Positions 49,221 through 62,178 of a stretch of 64,000 bases of DNA are shown piece after piece. The DNA comes from Puffinus mauretanicus (lineage: Eukaryota > Chordata > Aves > Procellariiformes > Procellariidae), in NCBI GenBank assembly GCA_023333565.1, contig JAJKFH010001538.1:726001-790000 (forward strand). Direction: 5' to 3'. Below the pieces are notes generated by a model. That model saw nothing but the letters and a program-made list of their open reading frames with translations. It was not told the DNA's origin and made no database searches. The first letter of the stretch is position 1; each line of letters begins with the position of its first letter. The position numbers and the translations under genes were made by a program.

Positions 49221-52019
49221 GGGAGGGTAGAGAGGGGTTACGCTCCTGGCAAGCCTCGAGGGAGGGTTTGATCCCAGGCAAAACACTTATCCCACAAAGT
49301 GGCTTCTCCTTCCTCTTCTTCTAACCCAGAGGGCTGCTTTGCCCATGAGACAGCGCTCAGCCCCAGCCCGAAAAGCCAAAACAACTGAAGCAAGGAAACC
49401 TGAAATAATCTATTATTAAGCTCTGGGAACTGATGGAAATCCAAGCAAAAGGAAAGCTTGGGTTTCTGCTGCTTTCCTGTGGTTGGCATTTTGGAAAGGC
49501 TGCTGGAGGACACACACGTCTCGGGGCGGGTGAGGCTGCGGGAGCCGTGGGAGGGCACAGTGGTGGGCAGCCGGGGCCAGGGCTGCAGAGCACCACGATG
49601 CCATGGAGCATCGCGTCCTCGGAGGTTCCAGCAAGGACCGAGGGAGGCCCCGCAGCCACAGCCCGAGCCTGGCTCTTCACGATGCTCGTCCCTGCAGCTC
49701 TCCCTGGCACTGGGGTGCAGCAGCACTGCCCGTGCCCCCACCCTCTGCTCATCCCATCCCCAGCACCCCCCCACTGGACCCCAGACCTCCCTCCCCACCT
49801 CAGCCTTCCTTGAGCGCAGGTACCATGGGTTGTGCCAAGCCATTTCATGGCGTGCTGAAATAAGCTCTGGGGACAGCACATCTATTCCCACATGTGCCGT
49901 GACTCCGTTTTTAGAGCCAGTATCTGCAGCACTCCCAAGCTATGGAGGGAGTTGGGGTAAACCTCCGGTCAGGGTACTGGGACAGTGTAAATCAGCTAAT
50001 TAAAGAAGAGCAATTTCCATGGTGAAGGTCACGTTAGGAAGAATGGGGGAATTTGCCAGAGCACGGTCTGGCAAACCTCCACCTCGAAGCATCGCCACAG
50101 TTTCCGCAGGTTGGGCTGTTTCTAAGCACATGCAGCAATTTGTTCTGGCTAGTGAGGGCAGCTTGTGCCAATTGCTAATCCCACCTCTCGGGTCGAGCCC
50201 CTCAAGAGGAGGGAGAGGCCCCTGCTCACAGCCCTCACTCTTCCCGAGACACTGAGCATCAGGAAGCTGCAGCTTAAACCTCAGTGTAATCCCCACACAA
50301 AGAGGTGGTCACTGGTAATGGGTTTACCTGCTTAATTCTCCCCGGCCGTTCCTGGCTCTCAGGGTTTTCCCTTCCCCACTAACTCGGTGCTGCAGGAAAC
50401 TCTGCTTCCCACATTAAGCAGATTGTCTGCAACAGTACAGGCAAATGCATTTATCACGCTGAATTCCCGAGCCGTTACACCGTGGCGTTTCCGGGATATG
50501 AACCCTCTGTCGCTCACATCCTCCCCTGCCCCGTTTCCGGAGCTGGGCCACGATGCATTTATCACCCCAGGCACAGAGCATCTTCGCTCCCCCCTGGCCC
50601 CTGAGGCTCTTCCCCTGGGACCATCTGCTGTCACCACCAGACCCACCGAGGAACCCTGGTGCACGCAGTGACCACCAAAACACCTCCCACCCCCACTGCC
50701 AGGGCTCGCTTCTGCCCCACGCAGCCCCACGGCAGGGGGTCCTGGGTGCTTGATACGCTTGGGACAAGCTCAAACCACTCTCCACCACCCCAAATCTACT
50801 GTTTCTCTGCAGAAATTATCCCAACATGGGTTTCCTCCTTTTGCAGGACAGGAGCTGGGGAGGAGGGTGGGTGGGCACCCACACCCACACCCACATGTAC
50901 CAAAAGATCTGACCTCTGCAATGTGCCTCAAATAAAAGGGGTTTGCTCGAGTTAGCAAACACTAGCCTAATTCTGGAAGGAAAGGCTCTGTTACAGCACT
51001 GCTGGGCAAGACGCTGCTCCCGGCTGTGCCTGTGCAGGGCTCCCAGGGAAGCAGAGCTCACACCACTACATTTGCTATTTCAGATGCGCCCGTGCCATCT
51101 GGGGAGCCCCAGCAGTGGGCTTCTCCTCCAGGCTGCCTTTCCTAAACCATTTGAATCACATTTATCCTGCAGCTGATGTTCTTTTTTTTTTTTCTTCTGA
51201 GATGCTAACAATTTCTGTGGATCCATCTGGATGTTATTAGAAAAATGTCTTGGGTCCACCAGGGCTGCTGGCAGCAGGCTCCTTCCTCGCTTCCCCTGTC
51301 CTGGACCCCTGAGGCCAAGGAGCCGACTCGCAGGAGGAGCCGCAATGCCAGCGTACAAAGAGCAGCAGGCAGCCTGGCTCAAGTGCCAGATCTGCTGCCA
51401 TTCCCAAAATGCACCCAGTCTCAGGAACCACCAGGTGCCTCAGTTTCCCCACTGTGAAAAGAAGCTAAATACCTCCTGAGGCGACACCAGTGAGAAACCA
51501 GTGCCCTGGCAGAAGGGATGAGCCCCAGTGTCCTACCTGCCACATGCACTCATTGCTCGGGGCTTTGGCGTTTTCAGAGCACTCGGGCTCCAACCTCAAG
51601 GAACCAGCGTGGCCTGATCCTGCGTCCTGGCCCAGCACAGCCGGCTCTGCCGGACCCAGAGCAGCTGCAGAGCTCATGTCTTCCTCTCTTCTGCCATGCA
51701 CCTGAGCAGTCACCTGTGACACAGAGGAAATGACACTGTTATTGATAAACGCAGGGACTCCTGGCCGCTGATTTCATCTCCCCGTGAATGTCCCTCACCA
51801 GCACTCCCGCCTCCCCCGCGTCTCTCTGCACTCCGGTCATTCAGTCCTTCTCCCTTTTTCTGTGATTTGCAGTAGTCACCGTTTGCTTGCACGAAAACCC
51901 GATTCCCTGGGGCCGTAGCTGACAGCTTCCATCACTTGGGATATGGTTTTATTTAGCCATTACAGCTACATCCTGAATGTGGCCATAAAGCACATTTATC
52001 CTTTATGACTGAACTCGGT

Positions 52020-52450
52020 GCCAAATTAGTCTCAGTTTACGGCTCGTGCTCTGTACGCGGTGTTTACCGTGGGCTTTGCCATGCCTGCGCCCACGCTAAC
52101 TGCCAGCTGTAACTGGGAAATGCAGGGGAGGCAGAGAGAGAGAACAACCGGGGGGAGCAGCCTAAGCGCGGGGGCTGCGTTCCTCTCGCGGGGACCGGCT
52201 TCGCTCGGGAGCACCGCGGCGTTGCCACATGCACCCTCCTGCTCCTGCGCTGCCTGTGCCGAACCGGGACCGGCTCCCCTGGTGAGGCACCGCTGGTGTC
52301 CTGGGCAGGGGACCATGCAGCATCCCCACCGTGCCACAACCGGTCCTGCTGCCGGTGGGCAAAGTCCGAGGGGTTACCGGCGGGCAGCTCGGCTCCCCCG
52401 GCCAGCGCCGTGTCAGCAGCCCCGGGAAGCATTTCTCCGGAGAGATTAGG
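52020..52450. promoter_or_regulatory. CpG-enriched patch
   Basis: CpG clusters such as CTCGCGGGGACCGG and GAGCACCGCGGCG around 52185-52225. No coding exon or strong donor is evident. Function unknown; it could be compositional only. Confidence 0.2.
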
Positions 52451-53354
52451 GAGGTTATCCAGAGAAAACTGCACCTGTGGGACACAGCCCGTGTCCAGAT
52501 CTGCAGGTAGACACTGGCAAACACAAGTCAAGCCTTTCGCACGACAACTGCAATTGTCAGCTTGTTGGACTAAAAACACAAGCGTAAGCACAGGATAAAA
52601 AAAAAAAGGAGGAAAAGAATTCTAGGCGCAGCCATGAAAAGCTAACAACCTAGATAAATCAGGCTGCAAGGTTTTTGCTCTTTAGAGAACAAGGCCTCAA
52701 GCTCAGGTCCAAACCCTCCTCTCCAAGGACAGTTCCAGCTTTCCAAAGCAAACCCAACTGCAACTCAAAGCCATCTGAATCCAATCACTGCTCACTCAGG
52801 CAGATCCATCCTTGTCACCGAGCACGGAAATTCAATATATGGGAAGAATTTGCAACAAAAAAATGAAATTCTGTTTATTTTCATAGAAGTAGGTTTGGCC
52901 TAAACCCTTGACTCTCGTAAAGAGAGTCAGTAATACTGCTGCTTCTTTTTTTACCCTCTTTTAATTACGTTTCTAAACTAAATGAAATCCAACAGGAAGG
53001 CTGTGGGGCACTATCACAGCATCTTTAGTGAGATGCACGCTAGCCAAAGGTGCAATTCCAAAACAAGACACTGCAGCAACGAATTATAATTAAAATACCA
53101 TTTTACCAATTTTCCTCAGAGTCAGACAGGTTTTCCCCAACTTCCCCAATATGAAAAAATCCTATTTTTTCCTAGCCAAACAGCCTTTCTAAGCAAGAGC
53201 TTGAAAAGAGCATCCATAAGGAAGGCAGACCGTGCCCTCACCATGTCCGCCCATATGGACACTCTGAAGACAGGAAAACGCAGACAGGCAACGCGGGTTT
53301 CCCCATCCAGGTTCTTCCATACGCGAGGTGTAATCCAGCAGGAGCAAAAGGAGG

Positions 53355-53412
53355 AATTTAGGAATTCCTAAATTTTGCAGGGTGCTTTTTTTGCAGGGTG
53401 CTTGTTTTGCAG
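53355..53412. repeat. 20-base perfect palindrome followed by a 16-base tandem repeat
   Basis: AATTTAGGAA (53355-53364) is followed directly by its reverse complement TTCCTAAATT (53365-53374). Immediately after it, TTTTGCAGGGTGCTT-type units repeat with period 16 (GCAG at 53377, 53393, 53409), the third copy being partial. Confidence 0.95.
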
Positions 53413-53613
53413 AGGACAAACAAATAAATGGCACAGCTAGAAACGCATTAACGGGGACAGTTCACAATCCCCAGCTGAGCAAGGCTGGGGGGTACCAAGT
53501 GGGGAGCAAAGACATTGCAGTCCTGCCTCCCAGTCCAGGAACTGGGAAACGTTCCCCATATACAGGGAGACGTCAGCCGCTGCGGTGCTCAGCGTGGCCC
53601 AGGTAAAGACAGA

Positions 53614-53628
53614 GGGAGGGAGGGAGGG
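53614..53628 (+). repeat. G-quadruplex-type run
   Basis: GGGAGGGAGGGAGGG: four G3 runs with single-A loops. Confidence 0.85.
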
Positions 53629-55796
53629 ACGCCTCGCCCGGCCGAGCAGAGCGGCGCGGTGGGCAGAGCCGGACCCCGAAGGAAGCCGGCAGGAAGCCTG
53701 TTTGCGCAGGGCTTGGGTCGTCTCTGCTCCCAGGCTCCTTTCTAGATGGTTTCCTTCCATTATGAAATTTTGGTATGGAAAAAAGGATGGTGACAAAGTA
53801 GCAGGAAGGGAAAAGCAACACAACGGCCTCACGTGCTCCGAAATGGTGCAGTTGCCTTTCTGTCTGAAGGAAAAGGCCGGTGCATGGACGCTGTGCTTCA
53901 GCAACACTGTGCAGGAAAAACATCGCCCTCCGCTCACGTCCGCATTGCTGGATAACTCCAGCTCGTTCACCATTTCAGGCTTTAACTTTCTGCGCGTAGA
54001 GTGCAGTTTATATTGTGTTAAGCCCATCTAGACAGCGAGCAATTTCCTCGTGCTTAACAGCCCTTCTGTTCCTCCCTGACATCCGCCGCACGCTGCTAAG
54101 CCCGGCCGATTAACACTGTCTCCCCCAAAGAGCAGAGAAAGGTCCCCACGGCTCTTGAACGCCATCCGCTCCTCCAGCCTGCCCAGGCAATTAGTCCTAT
54201 AGGCGCTGGGTCTGTGTTTCTATAACATACCTTCTTCCCTCTTAATGCTTGTTACACACGTTAATTTATTTTGTGCATATACCAGAGTGCGCACCGCGGC
54301 TTCATGGATCATCCCCCAGCCAGGGGCTGCTCCATCCCAGTGCTCCGAACCTTTCAAAGCCTTCTCTTCTCCTTCCACACTGAACTGCAGGTTTTAACCT
54401 TCACCTTTTTTTAGATCAGTAAAATACTTTTTCTGGTTCCACCTCATTGCTCCTTTCCCCTCCTCCTGCTGCCCGTATCCTGAGGGCACCAGTGCCCGGC
54501 GCTGCCCGCGCCCCACGGCTCCAGCCCCACTGCCCACCGCTCCCAGCACACCTCCCCCTGCGACCAACTCAATTACACCCTCACAAAGGAGTTAAAATCC
54601 ACGATGGAGAGTTGTTTCTGCCCCGCTTTGGTGCCTGAACGTCATCCAAAAGCAATTAGGCAGCACACAACAACATCGTCGGTAGAAGCAAGGTTCTGCA
54701 CAGACAAAAGATGCGACAGCAGCAGCACCGTCCGCCCTGTCCCCTCCGTGATTTTCACCTAAAGCCATTTCCATTCATGAGCACAAATTCAGTTTTCTTT
54801 CCCCAAGCTGCCAGCACTGAACCCCCAGCCCGGGCTCCCTCCGCCTCGCACAGGGGGGTCTGCTGCCGCGCAGGTCCTGCTGCCTGGCACCGTCCCCCCG
54901 CAGGGTCCTCGTCCCACCCCAGGGGCGCAGGTACCCGGAGCAGCCCTGCTCAAATGAGGCCAGCTTGAGAACAAGAAAACCGAGCTTTCTTGCAGTGCTT
55001 TTCAGGGACAGAGGCGATCCAGCAGCCTGCACAAGAGTGTCGATCAGATTTAATTAAGCCTGTTTAGAAACTCTCGCTGTCTCGCTGGTGCCATTTCCAT
55101 GTGCCCAGCAGCCCCAGGCAGAGCTGGCATTTATCTATGGGGCCAACGCAAACTGTCACCGGGACACAACCCTTTAACTCTGACAAATCTGCAAATAAGT
55201 AAAGTGTCAAAAGGAAGAAGAAAAGAAGAAAGCGAGAGACCCAGAGGAAGGAATCTACACGGGGAACAACTCCATCTGGGCTTGGCATCGGCATGTGCTC
55301 ACCACATCACTGCTAAAAGGGACGATGGGTTCTGGCCAGCAACAAAGCTGCTGGCTCCAGCCCCGCAGGGATTAGGCCAGTTAAAACGCCGAGGGCTGCA
55401 GGCAATTCTCAGCTGAAACAGGGGCCACACAGCTTGCTGCCAGGGATTCCTGAAAAAATAAAATAGGTGGGCGCTTCCCTGCCCCGGCCGGGCTGGGCAG
55501 GGTCCTGAGCGGTGCTGGTCAGGGTCCCAGCAGGGAGCTGGGGGGCTGCGACCAGCATCACCTCTGGTTTCTGTCCTGGGAAGCCATTGCTTCCTGCCTG
55601 CCCTTTATTTATCCCACGTGCTTATTTTCTATATGGTTTGTCCTGAAATATGTCAGTACGCGACTTTCTAGGCTTTCCCGTCCCGCTGGGGTAAACCCGA
55701 CATATGTGGGATGACACGGAAGATTGAATCAGCCATCGCCGCTATTATTGTGCTCCGACTTCTGCCAGCTCTGCAGAGGCTTTATGGGCTTTGGGG

Positions 55797-55856
55797 TTTT
55801 TTTTTTGTTGTTTGTTGGCTTTTTTTCTTTTCATTTCTTTTTTTTTTTTTTTAAAG
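55797..55856. repeat. T-rich low-complexity tract
   Basis: Sixty bases dominated by T runs, including T11 and T14, with GTTGTTTGTTGG and CTTTTCATTTC between. It is flanked by unique sequence and has no recognisable retrotransposon body upstream. Confidence 0.95.
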
Positions 55857-57183
55857 TGAACTGGTGTTTTTAACACTTGCTATCTTCAGTCTTTTCAAAA
55901 GTTGGAAATGAAAAATACCTCTGCTCAAATCGACTTTTCCACATTTTCATGAAAAATAATTGTTCAGGATGCCCTGGGCGATTGCTGGGGCGCGCCAATG
56001 GAGCGGTGACTGTGGATCCTGTTCTGCAGGGTGTAACCGTGCTCACCAGGACCTTAATTCTGCGCCTTTTGGGACAGAGCATTTACACACACAGCTTAGT
56101 CCAGAAAGAGGCATTTTTCTACCCACCAGCTGGTTTTGCCTATGTTCTGCAGTGCCTTTGTGGGACATTTCAGAAGCATGAGCCAGCGCTTAGCATCCTA
56201 GTCCAGGACTTTGGAGAAAAGCCCATCCATGACCCCCAGAGATTCAGCATAACCGTGGGACAGACACTCCAACGTTGTAAACTGGAGATGTTTTCCTCTC
56301 CCTGTCACAGGGAGGGATAAGGACAAAACACCAGCACTGCAACACTTCCGCAGTGCGGAGGTCCTGCAGTCCAAGTTAAGGTCAGTGAGCTCTATTTTTC
56401 CCCCAAAACTTAGTGCTGGGTCCAAACTAAGCACTGGTTGTTTCACATGAGAAGCTCCTTTGCTGGTGACCTCATGGAAGGTCAGTGACTCCAGAGCACC
56501 ATTACTTTTCCAGAAGGACTCTGTGTGTTTGCCTGCCATCGTTACACCTCTCGGGGGGGCATGGCCTGCTGCCAGCTCGGCTGCAGCAGTGGGCAATGAC
56601 CACAGGTACCCGGGTGCCAGGGCACACTGCCCGGGATGGCGCCTGCCCCTCTGCCTGCTCCTGCTGCCCTGCCCATCCCTGGGCCATCGGCTGCCCGGGG
56701 GGTGGTGGCAGGATGCTTGGCCCCAGCTGGAGCGGTGCTGAGCCACCATCACCACCACGACCATCCCCCAACCCAAGGATCAAGAATGAGAATTAAAAGA
56801 AAAATACCTCTTTAAAATCAGTTTTAAGTAAACAAAAAATTGATCTTGCAAGCTTCAGTAACCACAAGCATAAATTTGGGTTTGGCTGGGTTCTGTGTTT
56901 TGCTTGGGTTCTTCTGCATCCCATATGAAGCCTATTTTAAGATGATTTGCTTGAGCGGTTCAGCATATCGCCAGGGCTAACATGCACTCCACAGTCACCT
57001 AGGAGCCACTGCTGTCCCCATGGCCACCAGCTCCCCCGGAGCGGTGAGAGGCAGAGCTGGCCTGAAGTGCAAACAAAATCCCTTATTCCTTGGGCTCCTA
57101 GTACCACGGGCAAGCTCTGGCATGAGCTAGTTTGGTATGCCCGGGAAATGAAAAGTGGGGAAAGGTAAAAGCATGCCCTTTCC

Positions 57184-57253
57184 AGAAAGAAAAAGGGAAA
57201 AAAAAGAAAAAAAAAAAGAGAGAAAAAAAAAAAAAAAAGGAAGGAAAAAAAAG
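57184..57253. repeat. 70-base uninterrupted purine tract
   Basis: Every base from 57184 to 57253 on the + strand is A or G, mostly A runs broken by G or GG. Low-complexity DNA that can expand and may adopt unusual structure; the lysine-rich frame it creates is not a gene. Confidence 0.98.
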
Positions 57254-58469
57254 TAATTCTATACCCTCATTTTATTCCAGCAAATGGCACGGTATTCAGA
57301 CAGCAGACTGGAGGAAGTCTTGGGTCACACCAGGAAAAATGCCATGCTTGTGAGTGTTAGTCCAGCTCCTTTCTGTCTCTGCACCAAGCAGCGGTCACTC
57401 TGCACCCCTCGCACAGAGCAAAGACATTAAAAGAGGCCAAAACTGCGACGGGGAGATACGGAGCTGCGGTTTTGACCTGGCCCGTGTTTGAAACGGGGCT
57501 CAGCACCCAGCGAGCTCTGGCTCTAAACCTCTCCGAGGCTCGAGGAAGGGGAGGATTGTCCAGCTGGATATTGGCTTTGCTCCACTTATCATTACAAATA
57601 ACAAAAATAAAATAAAAGAAAGCCAAGTCATTCTCACTTGTTGGGTAATTGCCCCCAAATCAGGCATCTGCATCTTCAGCAGGCGTAAAAGCACAAAGAG
57701 GAAGGGAAATGAGGGTTTCTGGTGTCTGTTTGGAGATTGGCCTGGGCAGCTGGAAGAACATTAAGACGTATCCTAAATTTCAGAAAGAAAAAGGAAAAAA
57801 AAGAGAAAAGAAAATTAACTGAAGAAACAGGATGTCTTGCTTGTCTCCCCAATGTGCACAGAAATCTCTCAACCACACAACCGGACAAACAGCTTAGGAT
57901 AAAAGCGAGGAAACACCATTAACTGTCCTCGTGTGTGCTGAGGCGGTCGCTCCCCCGCGCCGTCCGCGGGAGCTCTGTCCCTCCTGCAGAGGTACCCGGC
58001 CATCGCTTTGCAAGGCGAGGGGAGAGAAAACTGCAGAGGAGGAAAGCAAGCAGCCAAATTGTTAAATGAAAAGGCAAAGGAGATGTCGGAGCAAACACTG
58101 CGCGAGGCCGGGGCACAGCAGCAGCCGGGAATCCCAGAGCTTCGGCTCGCGGCTGTTTGCACAACAACAGAAAAAGTCGGGTTTATGCAATGCTTCCTGA
58201 GCATTTCCACATTCAATTTTGCAGCCCTCAGGCAAGATTCCTGCCAAATCACAGGCCTTGGCTCACACGTGAATATCAGAAAAGCAGAAAAAATGCACAA
58301 AGAGCTATCATTTCTAGCAAAGCATTTCTTGTTTCCGCTTGGAGAAGCTCTGGAGGTTATTTACAGCCTTTAAACCGACGAGCGGCCGACAGCACAGGCA
58401 GCGGAGGAGGACAGCAGCAGCTGCCAAGTAATGATACTTTACACGTACAGATGCTTTTATCCCTGTTTC

Positions 58470-58545
58470 TCTGAGCACTTCACAGGAGATAGCAGGATAT
58501 TATCACTCCCCTATTTATGTGGAAGCTGAGACATAGTTTAGAGCG
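58470..58545 (+). mobile_element. Probable MIR relic
   Basis: GAGCACTTCACAGGAGATAG is followed by a run like TATTATCNCTCCCC, then TTTATGTGGAAGCTGAGACA. This matches the order of the MIR segment that reads 'tattatccccattttacagatgaggaaactgaggc'. It is old and diverged, and was judged from memory of the consensus. Confidence 0.45.
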
Positions 58546-58911
58546 AAATATTTTGGTTTTTCTTAGTACTCTGGAGGCTTATTTGGGAAGTGGGGTACAA
58601 GACGAAGTGCCCTCCTCCAGCTGCGCTCTCTGCTGTAGGCACAGTGGGGGAAAGCAGACTGCCCCGACGTTCCCGGCAGGATCCACGGAGGCTGGAGCTG
58701 TGGAAAGACAGATCACATCCCTACCTTTGCACAGACTCCCTCCCCCTAAAACACTCCCGTCTAGAATTGCACAGGGAGGTTAAAAGGAAGGAGAGGAGAG
58801 CACGGGGAAGTTTTCATTTGTTACCAGATTTTGCAGATGTTTAAGGCTACTTTAACTAAAGTCTTTTACGTTTTGCAGAAACTTCTATACAAAGCCTGAT
58901 ACAAAGCAAAA

Positions 58912-59009
58912 TGAAATCCTGAATGATGCCTGCAGTATGGATAAGTAAGAAAATACCCATTGAAATCCCTAATGATGCCTGCAGTACGGATAAGTAAGAA
59001 AATACCCGT
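58912..59009. repeat. 49-base tandem duplication
   Basis: Two adjacent 49-base copies (58912-58960 and 58961-59009) differ at four positions by direct comparison. Each contains CTGCAG and GGATAAGTAAGAAAATACCC. The high identity suggests a fairly recent local duplication. Confidence 0.95.
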
Positions 59010-61269
59010 TACTTTGACTTCTTATTTCTGAACAGTAAAACCTTTCAGGGACAGCCTAGTGAGCCACAATTATTTAACACTGTAGATCTGCACATGGGCT
59101 TCCACGTGAATGCATTCACCTACACTCAATACCTGCCGACTTCAGCTATCCTTACACATAGCAAAGGATATAATTATGCCAGCTTACACACAGCTCCCCA
59201 GATTCCTGCCTCCAGACACCACTGCTTCTGGTGCTCATTTGTACCACCAAGAACAATTAGCAATACATGGGGAAGGAAAATTACACTTCTGAGGGACCTG
59301 AAATGATCTCACTCTAGTAAGAGCCACACTTCCAGATGAAACGCATCTTCAAGTGCAAACTGCCAAGCCCCTGCCCCATCCATACCCTGGATGGTACATC
59401 CAGGGGACAGCTGTAGGTGCATGTCACAAGTTCTCTAAGGTCCCTTCACCCCATCAGGGGATGGATGGGGTGTTAAGAACTGGGGGCTCTCTTGCCCCAG
59501 CTCTTCCTCAGAACCGCGCGCTTGCACTCAGCCGCTTGCTTCTCCTGACGCTGGAAATGTTCTGGGCTATACCGAGTGTGCCACTTGTTTTTACCCACAG
59601 CTGAACAAGGCTGGCAGGGGTCCCTGGATGCCTGTCCTTGCCCCAAGACAGGCAGTCATGGCAGGGGGGGCAAGGGGACAGAGGCACAGCTCACAGCTCA
59701 CCGAGGCGTCTGCACATTCACATCGCTCCGTCTGCGCGAGCTCAGCTGCACCGGGAGGAAAACCAGAGCGTGCCAGAGCCCCGCCTGACAAGCGTTAGAA
59801 AAATTACAAAGCTGCACAGAAAAACATCTAACTACTGCACTTTTCTGAGAGATAAGGGCCCGGGGGTGGCGTTCCTTGGCCGGAGGATGAGCGCTTGTGA
59901 GCTTCCAGCCCAACCAAAAGCAGGGACCTGCTGAAAGCCCCGCCACTGAAACCTCCTCCATTTCACCAGCTCTGTCATTGGGTCCAGTAACAGATACTGC
60001 CTTCCCCTACTAACCTCAGCACTCACGTACTCAAAACGTACTCCTATAAACAAAATGTGCTCCTTCTCTACCTGCTGGCAAAGCATCCCCTGCTGTCACT
60101 GCTGGAGCAGGGAGGCAGGGTAATTAGCTCATCCCTGGGAGAGAGGAGGTCGATCTGTGCTGGGACCAGGACCACGGCGGCGAGGGGAGCAGCACCGCCG
60201 TGCACCGAGAGCGATGCCGAGGACATTGGATCGAGCCCGCTGCAGAAACACGGGTCCAGCACAGAGCTCAGAACAGTGCAGACCGCTGTGAAATAAAAGT
60301 ATTCCGCTCGTTGGGGCTGACACATCATTGATGTGGCTTAAGGCCATACACAGCCGTGGCTTTACCTGCCCTGAAAAAGCTACCAAACCAAATTGACACC
60401 CCTAAAACATCGACAGCTCATCCCCAAGTATTTATCATTTGAAGAACGGCTGTTGTTATCATTCAAAACTAGGGTGCTGTAAGATATTAAAGAAAAAATA
60501 CCTAACTGGCATGATGGTAGGTTGGCTTTATTTATTCATTCACCACGAGTGAATTATTCAGTTTTCCAGAATCCCAACACAGAAACCCTTCCCACTGCCT
60601 GCGCTGAGATGTACAGTACGTGCCTGTAGTGGTTTAGCAGCTGTGCATCCTGGCTGTCCTTTGTGACAGCCATGAGTCCAACTGCACCGCAGTTAGAGTG
60701 CTTTAAGTACATTTGCACTTCTGTAGTAACTTAAATATAAAGATCTGTTTATATTTGTCACACATTCAGGAAGGCTGATTTTTCAAAAATCTTACAGGGC
60801 TTGCAACAAGCAACAATTATAATCAGGAAGTCAGCAGAGTGTGGTATCTCCCATCTTTTTATGGAATAAAAGTCCCGTTTCTATCATTATAGGGATATAT
60901 CTGATACTAAACTCAAGATACCTGAATACAGGAAAAAAAAATCAGGATAGAAAATTTCATACTGTTGCTGTCAGATATGATTTGGGGGAAGATTTTCACA
61001 TTTCAGCACAGAAAGAAAAAGCATTTCTAACAGCAACCATGTAAAATGGTCTGGAATTTCTGTGAATTTCTGAGAAAAACAATCTGCCTGAACTGCTGAA
61101 GCACGTAGAGCAAGTGGAGATGCCAGGGCCACGACAGCACTTCACTTACCGAAAGGATGGATCCAGCACGTGTGTGTACATCACCTTTCACAGATACTGG
61201 ATCTTTTACCCACACAACAGCAATTTCAAACACCTTGCATTCTTTGCGCATCCCTGGATGGAGAGAATA

Positions 61270-61307
61270 ATGCAAATTAGCCATTAGCCAAGATAATTAG
61301 GCATTAG
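61270..61307. promoter_or_regulatory. Octamer plus four ATTAG motifs
   Basis: ATGCAAAT (61270-61277), the POU octamer on this strand, overlaps the first of four ATTAG motifs at 61276, 61283, 61296 and 61303; the third is part of TAATTAG. This is a dense homeodomain/POU-type cluster in an AT-rich block without coding sequence. Candidate enhancer core only. Confidence 0.4.
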
Positions 61308-62144
61308 CAAGATTCTGCACCTTGCTGCTGGAGCATAAAACCTGCCATAGTCAGCGCTTTGGCTAAGGAAGCCTGGGGATGGCCCAGGGAGGTTTCATAA
61401 GATGGACGATAAGGGATTATATCTAGATGTTTAATTTTTTCATGAATTTTTATGCTTTTGCCCTTTTTATTCAAATCTGATAGATCTTAATCTCTCTACC
61501 AGCAGCATTTGTACTGCTGTGGAGGAGCAGCAGCTGCACCGACAGATGCAACAGGACACAAGAAGCGAACCCCTCATCCCCAGGGCTTGCCCTTCCCCAT
61601 TCCCCAAGCAAAGCAAGTCCGCGCAGCAGCCTGCGAATGACTTACTCGACAGCGCACCGTAGCCTGAACCACCTGCTGCAAACGGAAAATGAAAACGCCA
61701 GGGAGAAAAGGCAAATTTTATTGTGTCTGGAGAACTGCGGCTCCATGAAGCAGAAGTATTTAAATACACAAGAATCTTTTTGTCCAGGAAACTCAGCACT
61801 AATAATAACATTTCGGCTTCCTGCAAAGAAGGCTTCTTCCCCAGCTGCTTTCCACGGTCTCTGCCTCCTCCCATCCTCCCGGCACTGCCCCAGCCCTTCT
61901 CGTCCCCCTCTCCCTCCTCAGGCTACCAAACACCCCACGATTTTCCAGGCTGCCTTGAGTCCCTTCTCCAGCTTTCCCTCCTCCACCAAACACTCGGATT
62001 TTCTATTTGATTACCTGCTCTGTTTTCTCCTCGAGGGTCCCTCAGCAAACACGCACAAAGACGAGAAAGTTTCTCCTCTCCAGCTCTGGTGCCCACTGCA
62101 CAGCCCCCCCCCAGTTCCCCATCCTTATTGGAGAGCCTGGTCCT

Positions 62145-62178
62145 GCTCATACAGACGTCCCGCTCGTACAGACGTCCT
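62145..62178. repeat. 17-base tandem duplication
   Basis: GCTCATACAGACGTCCC and GCTCGTACAGACGTCCT lie end to end, differing at two positions. Each carries the palindrome GACGTC. Confidence 0.9.

Larger units (their letters stand above)
49221..57183. other. Non-coding region
   Basis: GC-rich in 49.3-52.5 kb and more mixed after. It includes T12-type runs near 51182-51193, an 8-bp hairpin (TGACTCTC / GAGAGTCA, 5-base loop) at 52909-52929, the palindrome at 53355, a G-quadruplex run at 53614 and the T-rich tract at 55797. No protein-coding exon found. Confidence 0.6.

Noticed and set aside
59440..59460. AAGGTCCCTTCACCCCAT resembling the CR1 3' end
   Set aside because: Only about 12 bases match and neither the CR1 ORF2 end nor the terminal repeat is present.
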